Below are positions 1 through 8,680 of a stretch of DNA of 17,591 nt, one piece after another. This DNA is from DAOMNN01 sp035443825. Its GTDB lineage: Bacteria; Pseudomonadota; Gammaproteobacteria; Burkholderiales; Rhodocyclaceae. The notes under the pieces were generated by a model that searched no databases, was not told the origin of the DNA, and worked only from the letters and a program-made list of their open reading frames with translations. Position 1 is the stretch's first letter. Each line of letters opens with the position of its first letter. The stretch spans positions 1-17,591 of the forward strand of contig DAOMNN010000068.1 in assembly GCA_035443825.1 (NCBI GenBank), given 5' to 3'. The translations under genes were made by a program, and so were the position numbers.

Positions 1-92
1 TTGCGCTCGTCGTCAAGGGGCCCGCCATTGACTTCCTCGCGCGCCTTGCCGGCACAGCCAGACTGACCCACGCGATCCGCCAGCGCGAATGA
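1..92 (+). CDS. C-terminal end of an unidentified protein (partial)
   Basis: An open frame enters from the left edge and ends at a TGA at 90-92. It gives about 29 residues ending in ...THAIRQRE, with the alternating hydrophobic and charged pattern of a C-terminal helix. Codon use is GC-rich, like the neighbouring genes. The fragment is too short to name a family. The frame could be fortuitous, but it is the only one of the three plus frames open to position 90. Confidence 0.45.
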   Translation, partial: ALVVKGPAIDFLARLAGTARLTHAIRQRE

Positions 93-369
93 GAACACGC
101 CCTAAGAATAGTCCAGAAACTCCGGCATGTATGTTCGCTGACGCACAGTGCGACCGCCGGCATCACCGAAGGATGATGTCGTTCGGCCATCTCGTCACGT
201 CCACATCGGTCGGATGACCGCGGCGTCTCAACGCAATCAGAGGGCGGTGGCTGCGGTATCTCCTGCAGCGGATCGGCAAGATCGGTTCAAATCTTTCCCT
301 TCATCACCTCGCTTCGTGAAGTGGCGCTGTGCGGGCAAGCGTCCGGGCTGAGGATCCCGGACATGCCTC
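93..369. other. Intergenic region with one hairpin
   Basis: No convincing gene is seen. The only clear structure is an inverted repeat, GTCCGGG at 341-347 and CCCGGAC at 356-362, with an 8-nt loop. It lies just past the stop codon of the peptidoglycan-binding gene (minus strand) and may stabilise or end that transcript. No T-run follows it on the minus strand, so it is not a classical intrinsic terminator. Confidence 0.4.
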
Positions 370-1995
370 TCAGCCGCGATCCTCGACGATCACCTCGTGC
401 AGGGTCCATTCACCCCCGGCGTTGATCAGCGAGAAGCCATCGAAACCATCGCTCAGCTTGCGGTCGACCACGTCGATCAGCACCTCGCCGTCGCGGGTCA
501 CCGTCATGCGCCCTTCGGCGTCGCGCTGCCACACCAGCCGCTGCGGCACGCTGTTCTCGAGCCGGTAGCGCGAACTGGCAATGACCGACGTTCCGCGCTC
601 GTCCGCGAACACCATTTGCAGCGGCTGGTTGGCGCGATAGCTGAGGCGATAACCATGGTTGAGCGCGTCACCCCGATAGGGACCCAGGTCGATATGACTG
701 TGTGGCTCCGTGGACCCCGAGACCAGCATCGTGATGCGGAACACCGGCGCGAGCCGGATCGGCACATACGCCGCCGCAGCCGCGGCTTGCTCGCCCGGAC
801 GCTCGACACCGACGTGCTGCTTCAGCAGTTCCTCCACGATCTGGCGACCGATATCCTGAGGCCGCGCCGAGGCAGGGGTAACCACCGAGTTCATGCCGCC
901 ATTGCGCACCTCGAAGCGACCGGCCGCGATGCGCCACGCCGGATTGCGGGTGTGGTCGCCATCGGAGAAATCGTCCCGGACGCGCACCCGGTAGGATTGG
1001 ACCGCGGCTGCGGGCGGGGCGATGACCGCTGCGCCGAGTTCGAGGCGTTGCATCGTCAACGCGTCGAGTTCGCCGGTCGCGCTGACGTTGTTCGCCGCCT
1101 GGAAGTTGCGGATCGCGAGTCGGCTGCGCGGACCCAGCACCCCGTCCGGCGGCCCGGCATCGAAGCCACGCGCGTTAAGCGCACGTTGCGCCGCCGCCCG
1201 CTGTTCGCGGCTCAACCCGACAGCGGGCGCCGGTTCGGCGCTAGCGATGCGCAACTCCTCGAGCAGCGCCTGGCTGGGCTCCCCGGTAACCGGCACCCCC
1301 TGTCCCTGCTGATATTCGCGGATCGCCTGTCGTGTCGGTGCGTCCATCCGGCCGCTGATCAGCGGAATCGGGTAGCCGCGCACGCGCAGTTCGGCCTGGA
1401 TTCTCGCCAGCGTGTTCGCATCCACCCCCGTCGGGGCAGGCGCCGCCCCGACGCGCTCGCGCATGTGCCGAAGCAGTTCGGCGCTCGGCTCACCCGACAT
1501 CAGCAGGCCATGGTCGGACTCGTAGCTTCGGATCGCGGCACGGGTCTCGTCGTCGAGCCTGCCGGAGGCCCGCCCGACCGTGTAACCAAGGTTGCGCAGT
1601 GCTTCCTGGATATCTTCGACCTGTCGTGACGACAGTTCGACCCGCGATGCGGCCGGGGGCGATGCCCGGCTCTGAGCGGTGGCACGCACATGCGACAACA
1701 GGCTCGACGTGGGCTGGCCGTCCACCAGCAGATTGTTGTCGCGCTGGTAGGCGTGGATCGCGCTGCGGGTGCGCGCCCCCATCAATCCGTCGACCGGTCC
1801 GGCATCGAAACCGAGCCGGTTCAGCTCGCGTTGAAGCTCGAGCACGGTATTGGAGTACTGGGCGACCTGGATTGCCGAGTCGGTGACATACCAGGACACA
1901 TGCGATTGGGCCAGCGCCTGCCCGGACAGGCCGAACGGCACGGCCAGAGCGAGCACCAGCCCGGCATACGGCAAAGAATTACGATGATCGAACAT
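370..1995 (-). CDS. Secreted protein with four peptidoglycan-binding repeats and a C-terminal beta domain
   Basis: 541 residues. Residues 1-30 form a Sec signal peptide (hydrophobic core LVLALAVPFGLSG, cleavage near ALAQ), so the protein should be periplasmic. Four PG_binding_1-type repeats follow at about 49-103, 124-178, 196-248 and 263-319. Each has the pattern of an L..LGF/Y stretch, a D/G turn, TR.AI..Y/FQ and a closing G (for example GLMGARTRSAIHAYQ). The last 200 residues, from about DDFSDGD, are rich in beta strands and look like a concanavalin-like or jelly-roll domain; no catalytic motif is seen. Binding to the murein sacculus follows from the repeats, but any enzymatic role is unknown. 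The ATG at 1995 is supported by an AAGGAGGG Shine-Dalgarno element just upstream. The gene is separate from the sulfur cluster and transcribed away from the miniprotein gene. Confidence 0.85.
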   Translation of the reverse strand: MFDHRNSLPYAGLVLALAVPFGLSGQALAQSHVSWYVTDSAIQVAQYSNTVLELQRELNRLGFDAGPVDGLMGARTRSAIHAYQRDNNLLVDGQPTSSLLSHVRATAQSRASPPAASRVELSSRQVEDIQEALRNLGYTVGRASGRLDDETRAAIRSYESDHGLLMSGEPSAELLRHMRERVGAAPAPTGVDANTLARIQAELRVRGYPIPLISGRMDAPTRQAIREYQQGQGVPVTGEPSQALLEELRIASAEPAPAVGLSREQRAAAQRALNARGFDAGPPDGVLGPRSRLAIRNFQAANNVSATGELDALTMQRLELGAAVIAPPAAAVQSYRVRVRDDFSDGDHTRNPAWRIAAGRFEVRNGGMNSVVTPASARPQDIGRQIVEELLKQHVGVERPGEQAAAAAAYVPIRLAPVFRITMLVSGSTEPHSHIDLGPYRGDALNHGYRLSYRANQPLQMVFADERGTSVIASSRYRLENSVPQRLVWQRDAEGRMTVTRDGEVLIDVVDRKLSDGFDGFSLINAGGEWTLHEVIVEDRG

Positions 1996-2240
1996 GATGC
2001 AGTCCCTCCTTCAGGAGAATTCCTCGAGCGTGTGGAGGGATGATAGGAGGAGCGTGTCGATCCATCCGTACGGCGGTGCACATACAGGCCTGCACCAGGA
2101 GCCTGCCGGACATGAGCGATGGCGGCCGAGGCAAACATCCGCCGAAAAAACGCACGAACGGACCGCGCTCTTCGCAGACTCGGGTGCGGTAGCGTACAGA
2201 GTGGCTCCGATCCGGCGACTACACTGACCGCTACTGAATC

Positions 2241-2254
2241 GCGCATTGATGCGC
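2241..2254. repeat. 14-bp inverted repeat upstream of the miniprotein gene
   Basis: GCGCATTGATGCGC is a perfect 6-bp inverted repeat with a 2-nt centre, 34 bp before the miniprotein ATG. Its place in the 5' region would suit an operator or part of a promoter. This is inference from position and symmetry only. Confidence 0.3.
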
Positions 2255-2287
2255 TTAGGTCAGTCAATCCACACAAGAGGCAATACC

Positions 2288-2362
2288 ATGAACAACATCG
2301 TCTATCTCGTCGGCCTCGTCGTCATCGTGCTGGTGATTCTGGGTTTCTTCGGGCTTCGCTGA
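2288..2362 (+). CDS. 24-residue single-span membrane miniprotein
   Basis: The ORF starts at ATG 2288 with an AGAGG Shine-Dalgarno 7 nt upstream and ends at TGA 2360-2362. The product is a short polar N terminus (MNN), an unbroken hydrophobic stretch (VYLVGLVVIVLVILGFF) and a GLR tail, so it should be one inner-membrane helix. Very short hydrophobic proteins of this kind are known across proteobacteria and often act as small modulators or stress-induced membrane peptides, but the function here is unknown. It is divergent from the peptidoglycan-binding gene. A modest CCCGG/CCGGG hairpin follows the stop at about 2365-2381. Confidence 0.65.
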   Translation: MNNIVYLVGLVVIVLVILGFFGLR

Positions 2363-2452
2363 ACGCCCGGCAATCGCGCCGGGTGCATTTCGGGATAACC
2401 CCGTCGTAAGCTACGAGCGGGCTGGCCGGTCGCCCCGGGCCACACCGAAGCC

Positions 2453-2531
2453 TTGATCGGAGATCACCGGCTGCCCGGAATCACCGCGTCGAGCGTCTGT
2501 ACAGGGTGCGAAGCAAGGTGCCACTCAGCGT
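2453..2531 (-). pseudogene. Relic of a sulfotransferase 3' end
   Basis: Read on the minus strand this segment encodes LSGTLLRTLYRRST, then carries a 2-nt insertion, and in the shifted frame ends VIPGSR-stop. The intact sulfotransferase at 13546-14379 ends LTGPLLRTLFRRST and VISGMR-stop. By eye, 63 of 79 aligned bases match, including about 17 bases past the stop codon. Similarity ends near 2531, about 22 bp before the response regulator stop codon. The rest of the gene is missing. It is read as a truncated, frameshifted paralogue or duplication scar. Confidence 0.7.
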
Positions 2532-2552
2532 ACCCTCGCGTCGAATCGCACA

Positions 2553-3939
<1,387 letters not shown>

Positions 3940-3956
<17 letters not shown>

Positions 3957-5379
3957 GGGCGGGCACACTCTTCCTGCTTGTCGGACACCGGACCACGAAC
4001 CGCGCGCCCTTCTCGAATCCGCTATCCAGCCGGATCGTGCCGCCGCGACGGGCGAGCATGGCCAGGCTGATCGACAGCCCGAGTCCACTTCCGTCGCCGA
4101 CGTCCTTGGTAGTGAAGAAGGGGTCGAAGACGCGATTCCGCGCTTCGGGAGGAATACCGGGCCCGTTGTCTTCCACCGAAATCCACACCATGGCAGTTCC
4201 GTCGGCGCCGGAACGCACCACGATCTGCGGCTGCTCCACGCCTTCCAGCGCCTGAATCGCATTGATGAGCAGATTCGTGAGCACGATCTCGAGTTCGCCG
4301 CATCCACCCTCCGCCACCGGATCGTCGGGATCGAGTTCGCATTTCACGGTGATCTCGCTCTGGCGTAGGCGGCAGCTGATGAACGCGTCCACGATATCCC
4401 GGACCAGAGTATTCACTTCACAGCGATCGCCGTAGCAGTGCTCTTTGCGTGCGAAGTTGAGCAGATTGTGGATGATCCGTGAACAACGGTGTGCTTCTTC
4501 CTTGATGATCGAGGCGTAGTTTGCGAGCCGCGCGGGATCCTTTGCCGAGTCGACCAGCAGCTGCGCATAGCCGGACATGTTCCCGAGCGGAGTATTCAGT
4601 TCGTGCGCGACGCCGGCGGCAAGTTGCCCCATCGCGACGAGCTTTTCGCGATTGTAGGCGCTTTCCTGGAGGCGCTTGTAGTCGGTGATATCGAGCAAGG
4701 TAATGATCGCGGCCATGTCCGCTTCCCGCTCGGTGATGAACGAGAGATTCACCGTCAAGCAGCGTTCGGCACCGCCTGCAGTAATGTTGATTACGCGGTT
4801 GCGCACCGCATGCTTGTAAAGGAAGGCGTCACGCAGCGCGTCCCGCTCGGTGTCGTTCAGGTCCAGAATCTCGAAAAGACTGGAGCCGATCAACTGGCTC
4901 CCCGTCATCCCGAAGAGCATCTCGGCCTGGCGGTTGGCGATATTCACATGCACGTTGTCATCTACACCCAGGAGCGCCAGCGGCAATCCCTGGACGACGA
5001 CGTTGAGTTTGTCGTGCTCGTTCAGAAAACGCCGTTGACAATCCTCGACGAACGCGAACATGCCGCCGAGTACCGCCATCGTGCGGTTGTACTCCTCGTA
5101 CAGCCGCGCCAGTTCGGGGTGATCGAGCGCCGGCGGCTCGACCGGATCGAAGGTGCCGTCCTGCGCCCGCAGTATTCCGGCGTAGAGACGTTCCAGCTTG
5201 CGGCGCGTCAGCAGGCCGCCGGCAACGAAGCCGGCCAGTGCGCAGGATACGGCGAGCAGAAGCACTGCCGGGAGATCCGGAGCCCCGCCATTACGCACGA
5301 GATGCGCCGCCAACAGGACAAGGCTCGCCACAAGCGCGAGCGCGTAGGCGCGCGCGGACCGACGCGCCCTTGCATGCAT
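3940..5379 (-). CDS. Membrane sensor histidine kinase with PAS domain
   Basis: 479 residues. Two membrane helices (about 12-29 and 37-57) are joined by a loop of only a few residues. A linker, a PAS domain (about 125-232), HisKA with phospho-acceptor H259 (AAGVAHELNTPLG) and a HATPase_c domain follow, the last with N box LLINAIQAL, G1 DNGPGIP (404-410), F box FDPFFTTK and G2 DGSGLGL (429-435). All catalytic motifs are intact. It is the cognate partner of the overlapping response regulator. With almost no periplasmic domain, the signal is probably read in the membrane or by the cytoplasmic PAS domain; a redox, quinone or persulfide cue would fit the neighbours, but this is inference. No strong Shine-Dalgarno precedes ATG 5379, and translation may depend on an upstream message. 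Confidence 0.93.
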
Positions 5380-5438
5380 GGCGCCCGCAGTCTGCTTGTC
5401 GTTGACCAGACCAATGATGACCTAACACCTCGTCGTGT

Positions 5439-5469
5439 CCCCGGCGTCCACGAGCACGCGGCGCCGGGG
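5439..5469 (-). terminator. GC-rich hairpin after the rhodanese gene
   Basis: CCCCGGCG at 5439-5446 pairs with CGCCGGGG at 5462-5469 across a 15-nt loop. It sits a few bases past the rhodanese stop codon (5478-5480) and before the kinase gene. No U-tract follows on the minus strand, so it more likely slows polymerase, reduces read-through or protects the 3' end than stops transcription fully. Confidence 0.45.
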
Positions 5470-5477
5470 TGCTTGCT

Positions 5478-6401
5478 TCACTGCAGAATGACCTTCGTCT
5501 CCATCGGCAGGGCCGCGTCCGCAGACCACTCCACCATCGAGCCATCATACATTTTCGCCTGACGGTTGCCCATGATCTCGCTGCTCACGAACCAACCGAG
5601 CGACGCCCAGTGCCCAGTATTGCAGAACGCAATCTGCTCACCGTCGGTCGGCACCTCGGCAAGCTGGAAGAGCTTGGTCAGGGTCTCCCGGTCACGCAGC
5701 TTGCCGCCATTGTTTTCGGTCAGCCACGCTTCGGGAACATTGCGTGCACCTGGGAGGGTGCCGTTGCGCTTGGCGGCAGGATGACGATTGATGCCCTGGT
5801 AATTGTCCGATGGTCGGTAATCGACGAGTGCCGTTGCGCCGTTCAGCGCCTTCGCGACGTCTTCCTTGCCGACCAGCATATCCTGACGGAGCGCGGCCTT
5901 GAACTGTTTGGACTCGGGTTTCTGCGCCACGCGCGAAGTCGGCGCCTCGGCCGCCACATAGGCGGCGATCCCGCCATTGAGGATCGAAACCTTGTCATGG
6001 CCGAGCACCTTGAAGGTCCAATAGACCCGGGTCGCCGAGCCGAGATCGAGCGCGCTGGTGCCGGCATGGTAGATGACGACGTGCGTGTCGTTGTCGATGC
6101 CGAGCGAGCCGATCAGTTTCTCGAGGTTTTCGACCGGCGGCAACTGCCCGACCACGTCCTTGACCTTGGTCCGCCAGCCTCCCTTCATGTAATCCGTATA
6201 CACCGCGCACGGAATGTGAGCGCTTTGATAATCCGCCTCACGATCTCCGCTGATCGAACTGCGGATGTCCAGAACGCGCACTCCCTGCGCGCAGGAGTTC
6301 TCCTTGATCCAGGCGACGTCCACCAGCGGACCCGCTTGCGTCGTCGCTGCGACGGATGCGGAAAAGACGATGCCCAGCGCGAATCCCGTTCCCCTCTTCA
6401 T
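5478..6401 (-). CDS. Secreted two-domain rhodanese-like sulfurtransferase with atypical active-site loop
   Basis: 307 residues. A Sec signal peptide (1-23, ending ATTQA) places it in the periplasm. Two rhodanese folds are visible. The N-terminal one (about 27-155) has YHAGTSA where the catalytic loop should be and no cysteine, so it is a non-catalytic domain as usual in tandem rhodaneses. The C-terminal one (about 165-305) has Cys260 in CNTGHWAS. Classical sulfurtransferases carry C-x-x-G-x-R-S/T; here the arginine position is Trp. Such enzymes move sulfane sulfur between a donor and a thiol or cyanide acceptor through a persulfide on the cysteine. The start at 6401 is chosen because a GAGAGGAG Shine-Dalgarno precedes it and the signal peptide begins there. 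It follows the triheme cytochrome gene by 127 bp and is probably on the same sigma-54-driven transcript. Confidence 0.88.
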   Translation of the reverse strand: MKRGTGFALGIVFSASVAATTQAGPLVDVAWIKENSCAQGVRVLDIRSSISGDREADYQSAHIPCAVYTDYMKGGWRTKVKDVVGQLPPVENLEKLIGSLGIDNDTHVVIYHAGTSALDLGSATRVYWTFKVLGHDKVSILNGGIAAYVAAEAPTSRVAQKPESKQFKAALRQDMLVGKEDVAKALNGATALVDYRPSDNYQGINRHPAAKRNGTLPGARNVPEAWLTENNGGKLRDRETLTKLFQLAEVPTDGEQIAFCNTGHWASLGWFVSSEIMGNRQAKMYDGSMVEWSADAALPMETKVILQ

Positions 6402-6459
6402 TTTGGTTACTCCTCTCTTGGCCTTGTTTATGTCGAGTTGCGAATATGCGGACGGCCAC

Positions 6460-6522
6460 GCCGGGGCGTCTCCCGCCGGCGCGATGCCGGCCGGAATGCG
6501 CCCCGGTGCGGGCTTGGCCCGA
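6460..6522 (-). other. Cluster of inverted repeats between cytochrome and rhodanese genes
   Basis: GCCGGC-GCGAT-GCCGGC at about 6476-6492 lies inside an outer CGGGGC/GCCCCG pairing (about 6460-6506). A second small stem, CGGGC-TTG-GCCCG, lies at about 6510-6522. They follow the triheme cytochrome stop codon with no U-tract. A role in uneven expression of the two genes, through mRNA processing or partial termination, is plausible but unproven. Confidence 0.4.
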
Positions 6523-6528
6523 CGCCCG

Positions 6529-7026
6529 CTAGTTGCTCGAATGGTAATTAGCGACAAGCTTCTCCACGTCTTCTCCGTGGTGGCAGCCACCGCAACTCTC
6601 CGCCGGTTGCGTGCGGGGATCGGCGACCATGTTGCGGTGGGCCAGATCTTCCCGGAGGATGCGCGGATTGCCCTTGTGGCACCCGGTGCACGAATTGTTT
6701 ACCGCCTCATGCTGCCTGTGCCACACCTCGGTCGAAGGCGCCGCGGCACGAAAGCCGTTGTGGCACTGGAAGCAGGATGAGGCCCCCAGACCGCAGGCGT
6801 TGGCCGGAGGAATGATGCTCGTCGGCCAGAAGTCGGTCGGTCGGGAAGCGAGCGCTTCCTCGCCCCAGCGTGCCGGCGGCTGCTCCAGCGTTGCGGAGCG
6901 GATCTGCTCCCCCTGCATTGCGCCCCACTCCCACCCCAGCAGGGCCGCGACCAGAACACCGCACAGAATCAGTGTCTTCGACACCTTGCGGACCATCCGG
7001 CCAATCCGGTTGCGCTTTTGCGGCAT
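6529..7026 (-). CDS. Membrane-anchored triheme c-type cytochrome
   Basis: 165 residues. A positively charged N terminus and one hydrophobic helix (about 17-35) form an uncleaved anchor, placing the rest in the periplasm. Three haem c sites are present: CFQCH (85-89), CTGCH (113-117) and CGGCH (145-149). Spare histidines that could act as distal ligands include those in HRQHE before the second site, the one after LREDLA and the one in ANYHSSN at the end. The layout recalls small NapC/NirT- or NrfH-like quinol-linked electron carriers, but the family assignment is not certain. An AAGGAGG Shine-Dalgarno precedes ATG 7026. A near-consensus sigma-54 promoter lies about 100 bp upstream, so this gene begins a regulated unit that includes the rhodanese gene and possibly the two-component genes. 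Likely role: passing electrons between the membrane quinone pool and the pentaheme protein or rhodanese substrate (inference). Confidence 0.88.
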   Translation of the reverse strand: MPQKRNRIGRMVRKVSKTLILCGVLVAALLGWEWGAMQGEQIRSATLEQPPARWGEEALASRPTDFWPTSIIPPANACGLGASSCFQCHNGFRAAAPSTEVWHRQHEAVNNSCTGCHKGNPRILREDLAHRNMVADPRTQPAESCGGCHHGEDVEKLVANYHSSN

Positions 7027-7124
7027 ATGCTCATTCCTCCTTCCCGGTTCGATTTCTCGTATGACGGGGTCGACGCACACCGTATCTCCGGGACGCGAAT
7101 CGACAATCCACCCGTGCTTCGTGA

Positions 7125-7140
7125 TGCAGGTTTCGTGCCA
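7125..7140 (-). promoter_or_regulatory. Sigma-54 promoter of the triheme cytochrome gene
   Basis: On the minus strand the sequence is TGGCACG-AAAC-CTGCA, against the RpoN consensus TGGCACG-N4-TTGCA: one mismatch, with the invariant GG and GC elements correctly spaced. The start of transcription would fall near 7114, leaving an 88-nt leader before ATG 7026. The encoded NtrC-type regulator is the natural activator. Confidence 0.82.
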
Positions 7141-7224
7141 TGGGCGAACAGCCCGATTCACCGCGAAAGTGCGGCCACCAACCGGGCAACAGCATTGCAA
7201 AAGAGCGCCTCGTCCCGGAACAGG

Positions 7225-7239
7225 GCAATTTGCAATCGA
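7225..7239. promoter_or_regulatory. Candidate upstream activator site
   Basis: GCAATTTGCAATCGA is two direct GCAAT units 7 bp apart. It lies about 93 bp upstream of the -24 element of the triheme promoter. Fourteen of 15 bases match the element at 12905-12919, which lies at a comparable place before the other sigma-54 promoter. A further TTGCAA half site is at 7195-7200. The likely ligand is the response regulator encoded at 2553-3956. Confidence 0.6.
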
Positions 7240-7261
7240 GTCACACAGGCTTGCCACTCGA

Positions 7262-8491
7262 TCACCGGCTGGGCGGAGTCTGAATCGGAATCGACGACTC
7301 GAACGCAAGGAAGCGGCTTGCTTCGGCCTCTTCGAGCGCCTGACGCAACAGCGCGACCGTGTTCGGCCCCATCTGTGCGGACTGCTCGAGCATGTGCCGA
7401 TAGGTGCGCTCGTAGTGTTCCTTCGGCGCAACCTCCACCGCAAGAACGGCACGCCAGCCGTCCATGTGCGGACGAGCGAACGTCCCTTCGAGAACCCGTT
7501 CCTCGTCGACCGCCAGACGCTGATCGAAATACTCGATCTCCAGATCGACGCTGGCGCGCCACTGGATGACATGCTCGGCCAGCAGGGTTCGCTCCCCGTC
7601 GGGGCTTTGCAGCCAGAGTCGCACGTCGACGCGGGGAACAAGGTAGGTCGGAAAGCGGTGCCCCGCGCCGGTATTGGCAAGCGTAGCGCGGACGTACATC
7701 CGGTCGCCGTCGCGGGGCGCAGCCCGCAGGTCCACGCTCAGCGCACTGCGCACCATCTCGGCATCGCCGATACCGCGCCACAAGTGGCGGCGATCCGGCA
7801 TGTGGCACTGTTGGCAGGTCGTGCCGGCGGCCGCATGGCGCGACGCGCTCCACTCGTTGTAGGTGTCCTGTCGAAGCTTGCCCGCCAGGCGCGGGCCGTC
7901 GTCCGGAAACTGGTGGCAGAGGGAACAGAACCGGCTGTCGCCGAACGCGGCCGACGCGACGAAACCCCCATGCGGCAGTTCCGGCGCATCCGGCCGGACG
8001 CCGGCAACCGACGGGGGGCCATGACGCACATGTGCGCGGACGTGGCACGCCGCACAGGTAAGGCCCTGCCGGTGCAAGTCCGGCGGAATGTATCCCGGCG
8101 GCGCCGACGCCGGCCTGTCCGGCCAGGTCCGCTCCAACGCGATCAGGGCTTTCTGTTCAGCAAGCGGCGCATGGCACTGCATGCAGCGATTCGATTCGTA
8201 CTGGTCGAAGACATCGAACTGCCACAGGATGCCCGCCCGCATCGTTTGGGCATGACGCGACGCGTGCCAGTCGGCATGTTGCGCGGAATGGCAGTGGCCA
8301 CAGTCGTCGGCACCCAGCGACGCCTCGAGCGCGGGCCTTCCGGGCGGTGGCGCCCCCTGCGCCGGCAGGGGGACGATCCAGTGCGCATCCAGAAACGCCT
8401 GTACCTCGTCGCCGCCAGGCCGACACGATGTGGCGAGCGCCAGGATTGCCGCTCCCGCCAACAACAGCCTGCCACGCATGCCTTTCTGCAT
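7262..8491 (-). CDS. Pentaheme c-type cytochrome, probable lipoprotein
   Basis: 409 residues from ATG 8491 (or 405 from ATG 8479). The N terminus has a signal peptide ending LATSC, so Cys23 is a likely lipidation site and the protein is tethered to a membrane. Five haem c motifs occur: CGHCH (64-68), CMQCH (103-107), CAACH (147-151), CSLCH (189-193) and CQQCH (226-230). A W.ASRHA motif occurs twice (75-81 and 214-220), as in cytochrome c554-like multihaem proteins where such histidines act as ligands. After the haem region comes a beta-rich domain with NTGAGHRFPT (273-282), a motif often seen after haem domains in multihaem oxidoreductases. No Shine-Dalgarno is evident, and a strong terminator ends 12 bp before the ATG. 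Probable role: periplasmic electron transfer or reduction/oxidation of a sulfur or related compound; the substrate is unknown. Confidence 0.88.
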   Translation of the reverse strand: MQKGMRGRLLLAGAAILALATSCRPGGDEVQAFLDAHWIVPLPAQGAPPPGRPALEASLGADDCGHCHSAQHADWHASRHAQTMRAGILWQFDVFDQYESNRCMQCHAPLAEQKALIALERTWPDRPASAPPGYIPPDLHRQGLTCAACHVRAHVRHGPPSVAGVRPDAPELPHGGFVASAAFGDSRFCSLCHQFPDDGPRLAGKLRQDTYNEWSASRHAAAGTTCQQCHMPDRRHLWRGIGDAEMVRSALSVDLRAAPRDGDRMYVRATLANTGAGHRFPTYLVPRVDVRLWLQSPDGERTLLAEHVIQWRASVDLEIEYFDQRLAVDEERVLEGTFARPHMDGWRAVLAVEVAPKEHYERTYRHMLEQSAQMGPNTVALLRQALEEAEASRFLAFESSIPIQTPPSR

Positions 8492-8502
8492 CGGTCTGCC
8501 GC

Positions 8503-8533
8503 AAAAAAAAAGCTGCGGGCACAGGTGCCCGCA
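8503..8533 (-). terminator. Strong intrinsic terminator just upstream of the pentaheme gene
   Basis: TGCGGGCA (8514-8521) and TGCCCGCA (8526-8533) form a perfect 8-bp stem with a 4-nt loop. On the minus strand it is followed by GC and nine consecutive T (8511-8503). This is a textbook rho-independent terminator for transcripts coming from the upstream rhodanese gene. It ends 12 bp before ATG 8491, so it acts either as an operon boundary or as an attenuator in the cytochrome leader. Confidence 0.85.
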
Positions 8534-8641
8534 CGCTCCACACACATAGAACCGGTTGCTCCGATCTTACCCGCGCCGGAGCCGGTTCCAACCGGGACGC
8601 CAGACCGCCCCCCCGGCGCCAGCCGCCTCACCGGGGAAACC

Positions 8642-8680
8642 GTGACTCTGTCGACACCGCGCACGGTGTCGACGCGTCAC
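8642..8680 (-). repeat. Long hairpin at the end of the upstream rhodanese gene
   Basis: GTCGACACCG (8650-8659) and CGGTGTCGAC (8664-8673) are a perfect 10-bp inverted repeat with a 4-nt loop. GTGAC/GTCAC outer arms (8642-8646 and 8676-8680) extend it over the stop codon. No U-tract follows on the minus strand. It could protect the 3' end of the rhodanese message or mark an mRNA processing point. Confidence 0.7.

Noticed and set aside
397..1629. Long plus-strand open frame of 410 codons
   Set aside because: It is the antisense shadow of the peptidoglycan-binding gene. It is rich in Arg/His/Gln, has no domain and no ribosome site.
3957..4307. N-terminal extension of the response regulator frame
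   Set aside because: It would lie wholly within the kinase gene, adds sequence rich in Arg, Ser and Trp before the receiver domain, and lacks a ribosome site.
8558..8571. GG-N10-GC spacing resembling a sigma-54 promoter upstream of the pentaheme gene
   Set aside because: Only the invariant GG/GC dinucleotides fit; the flanking consensus bases do not match, and the strong terminator lies between it and the gene.
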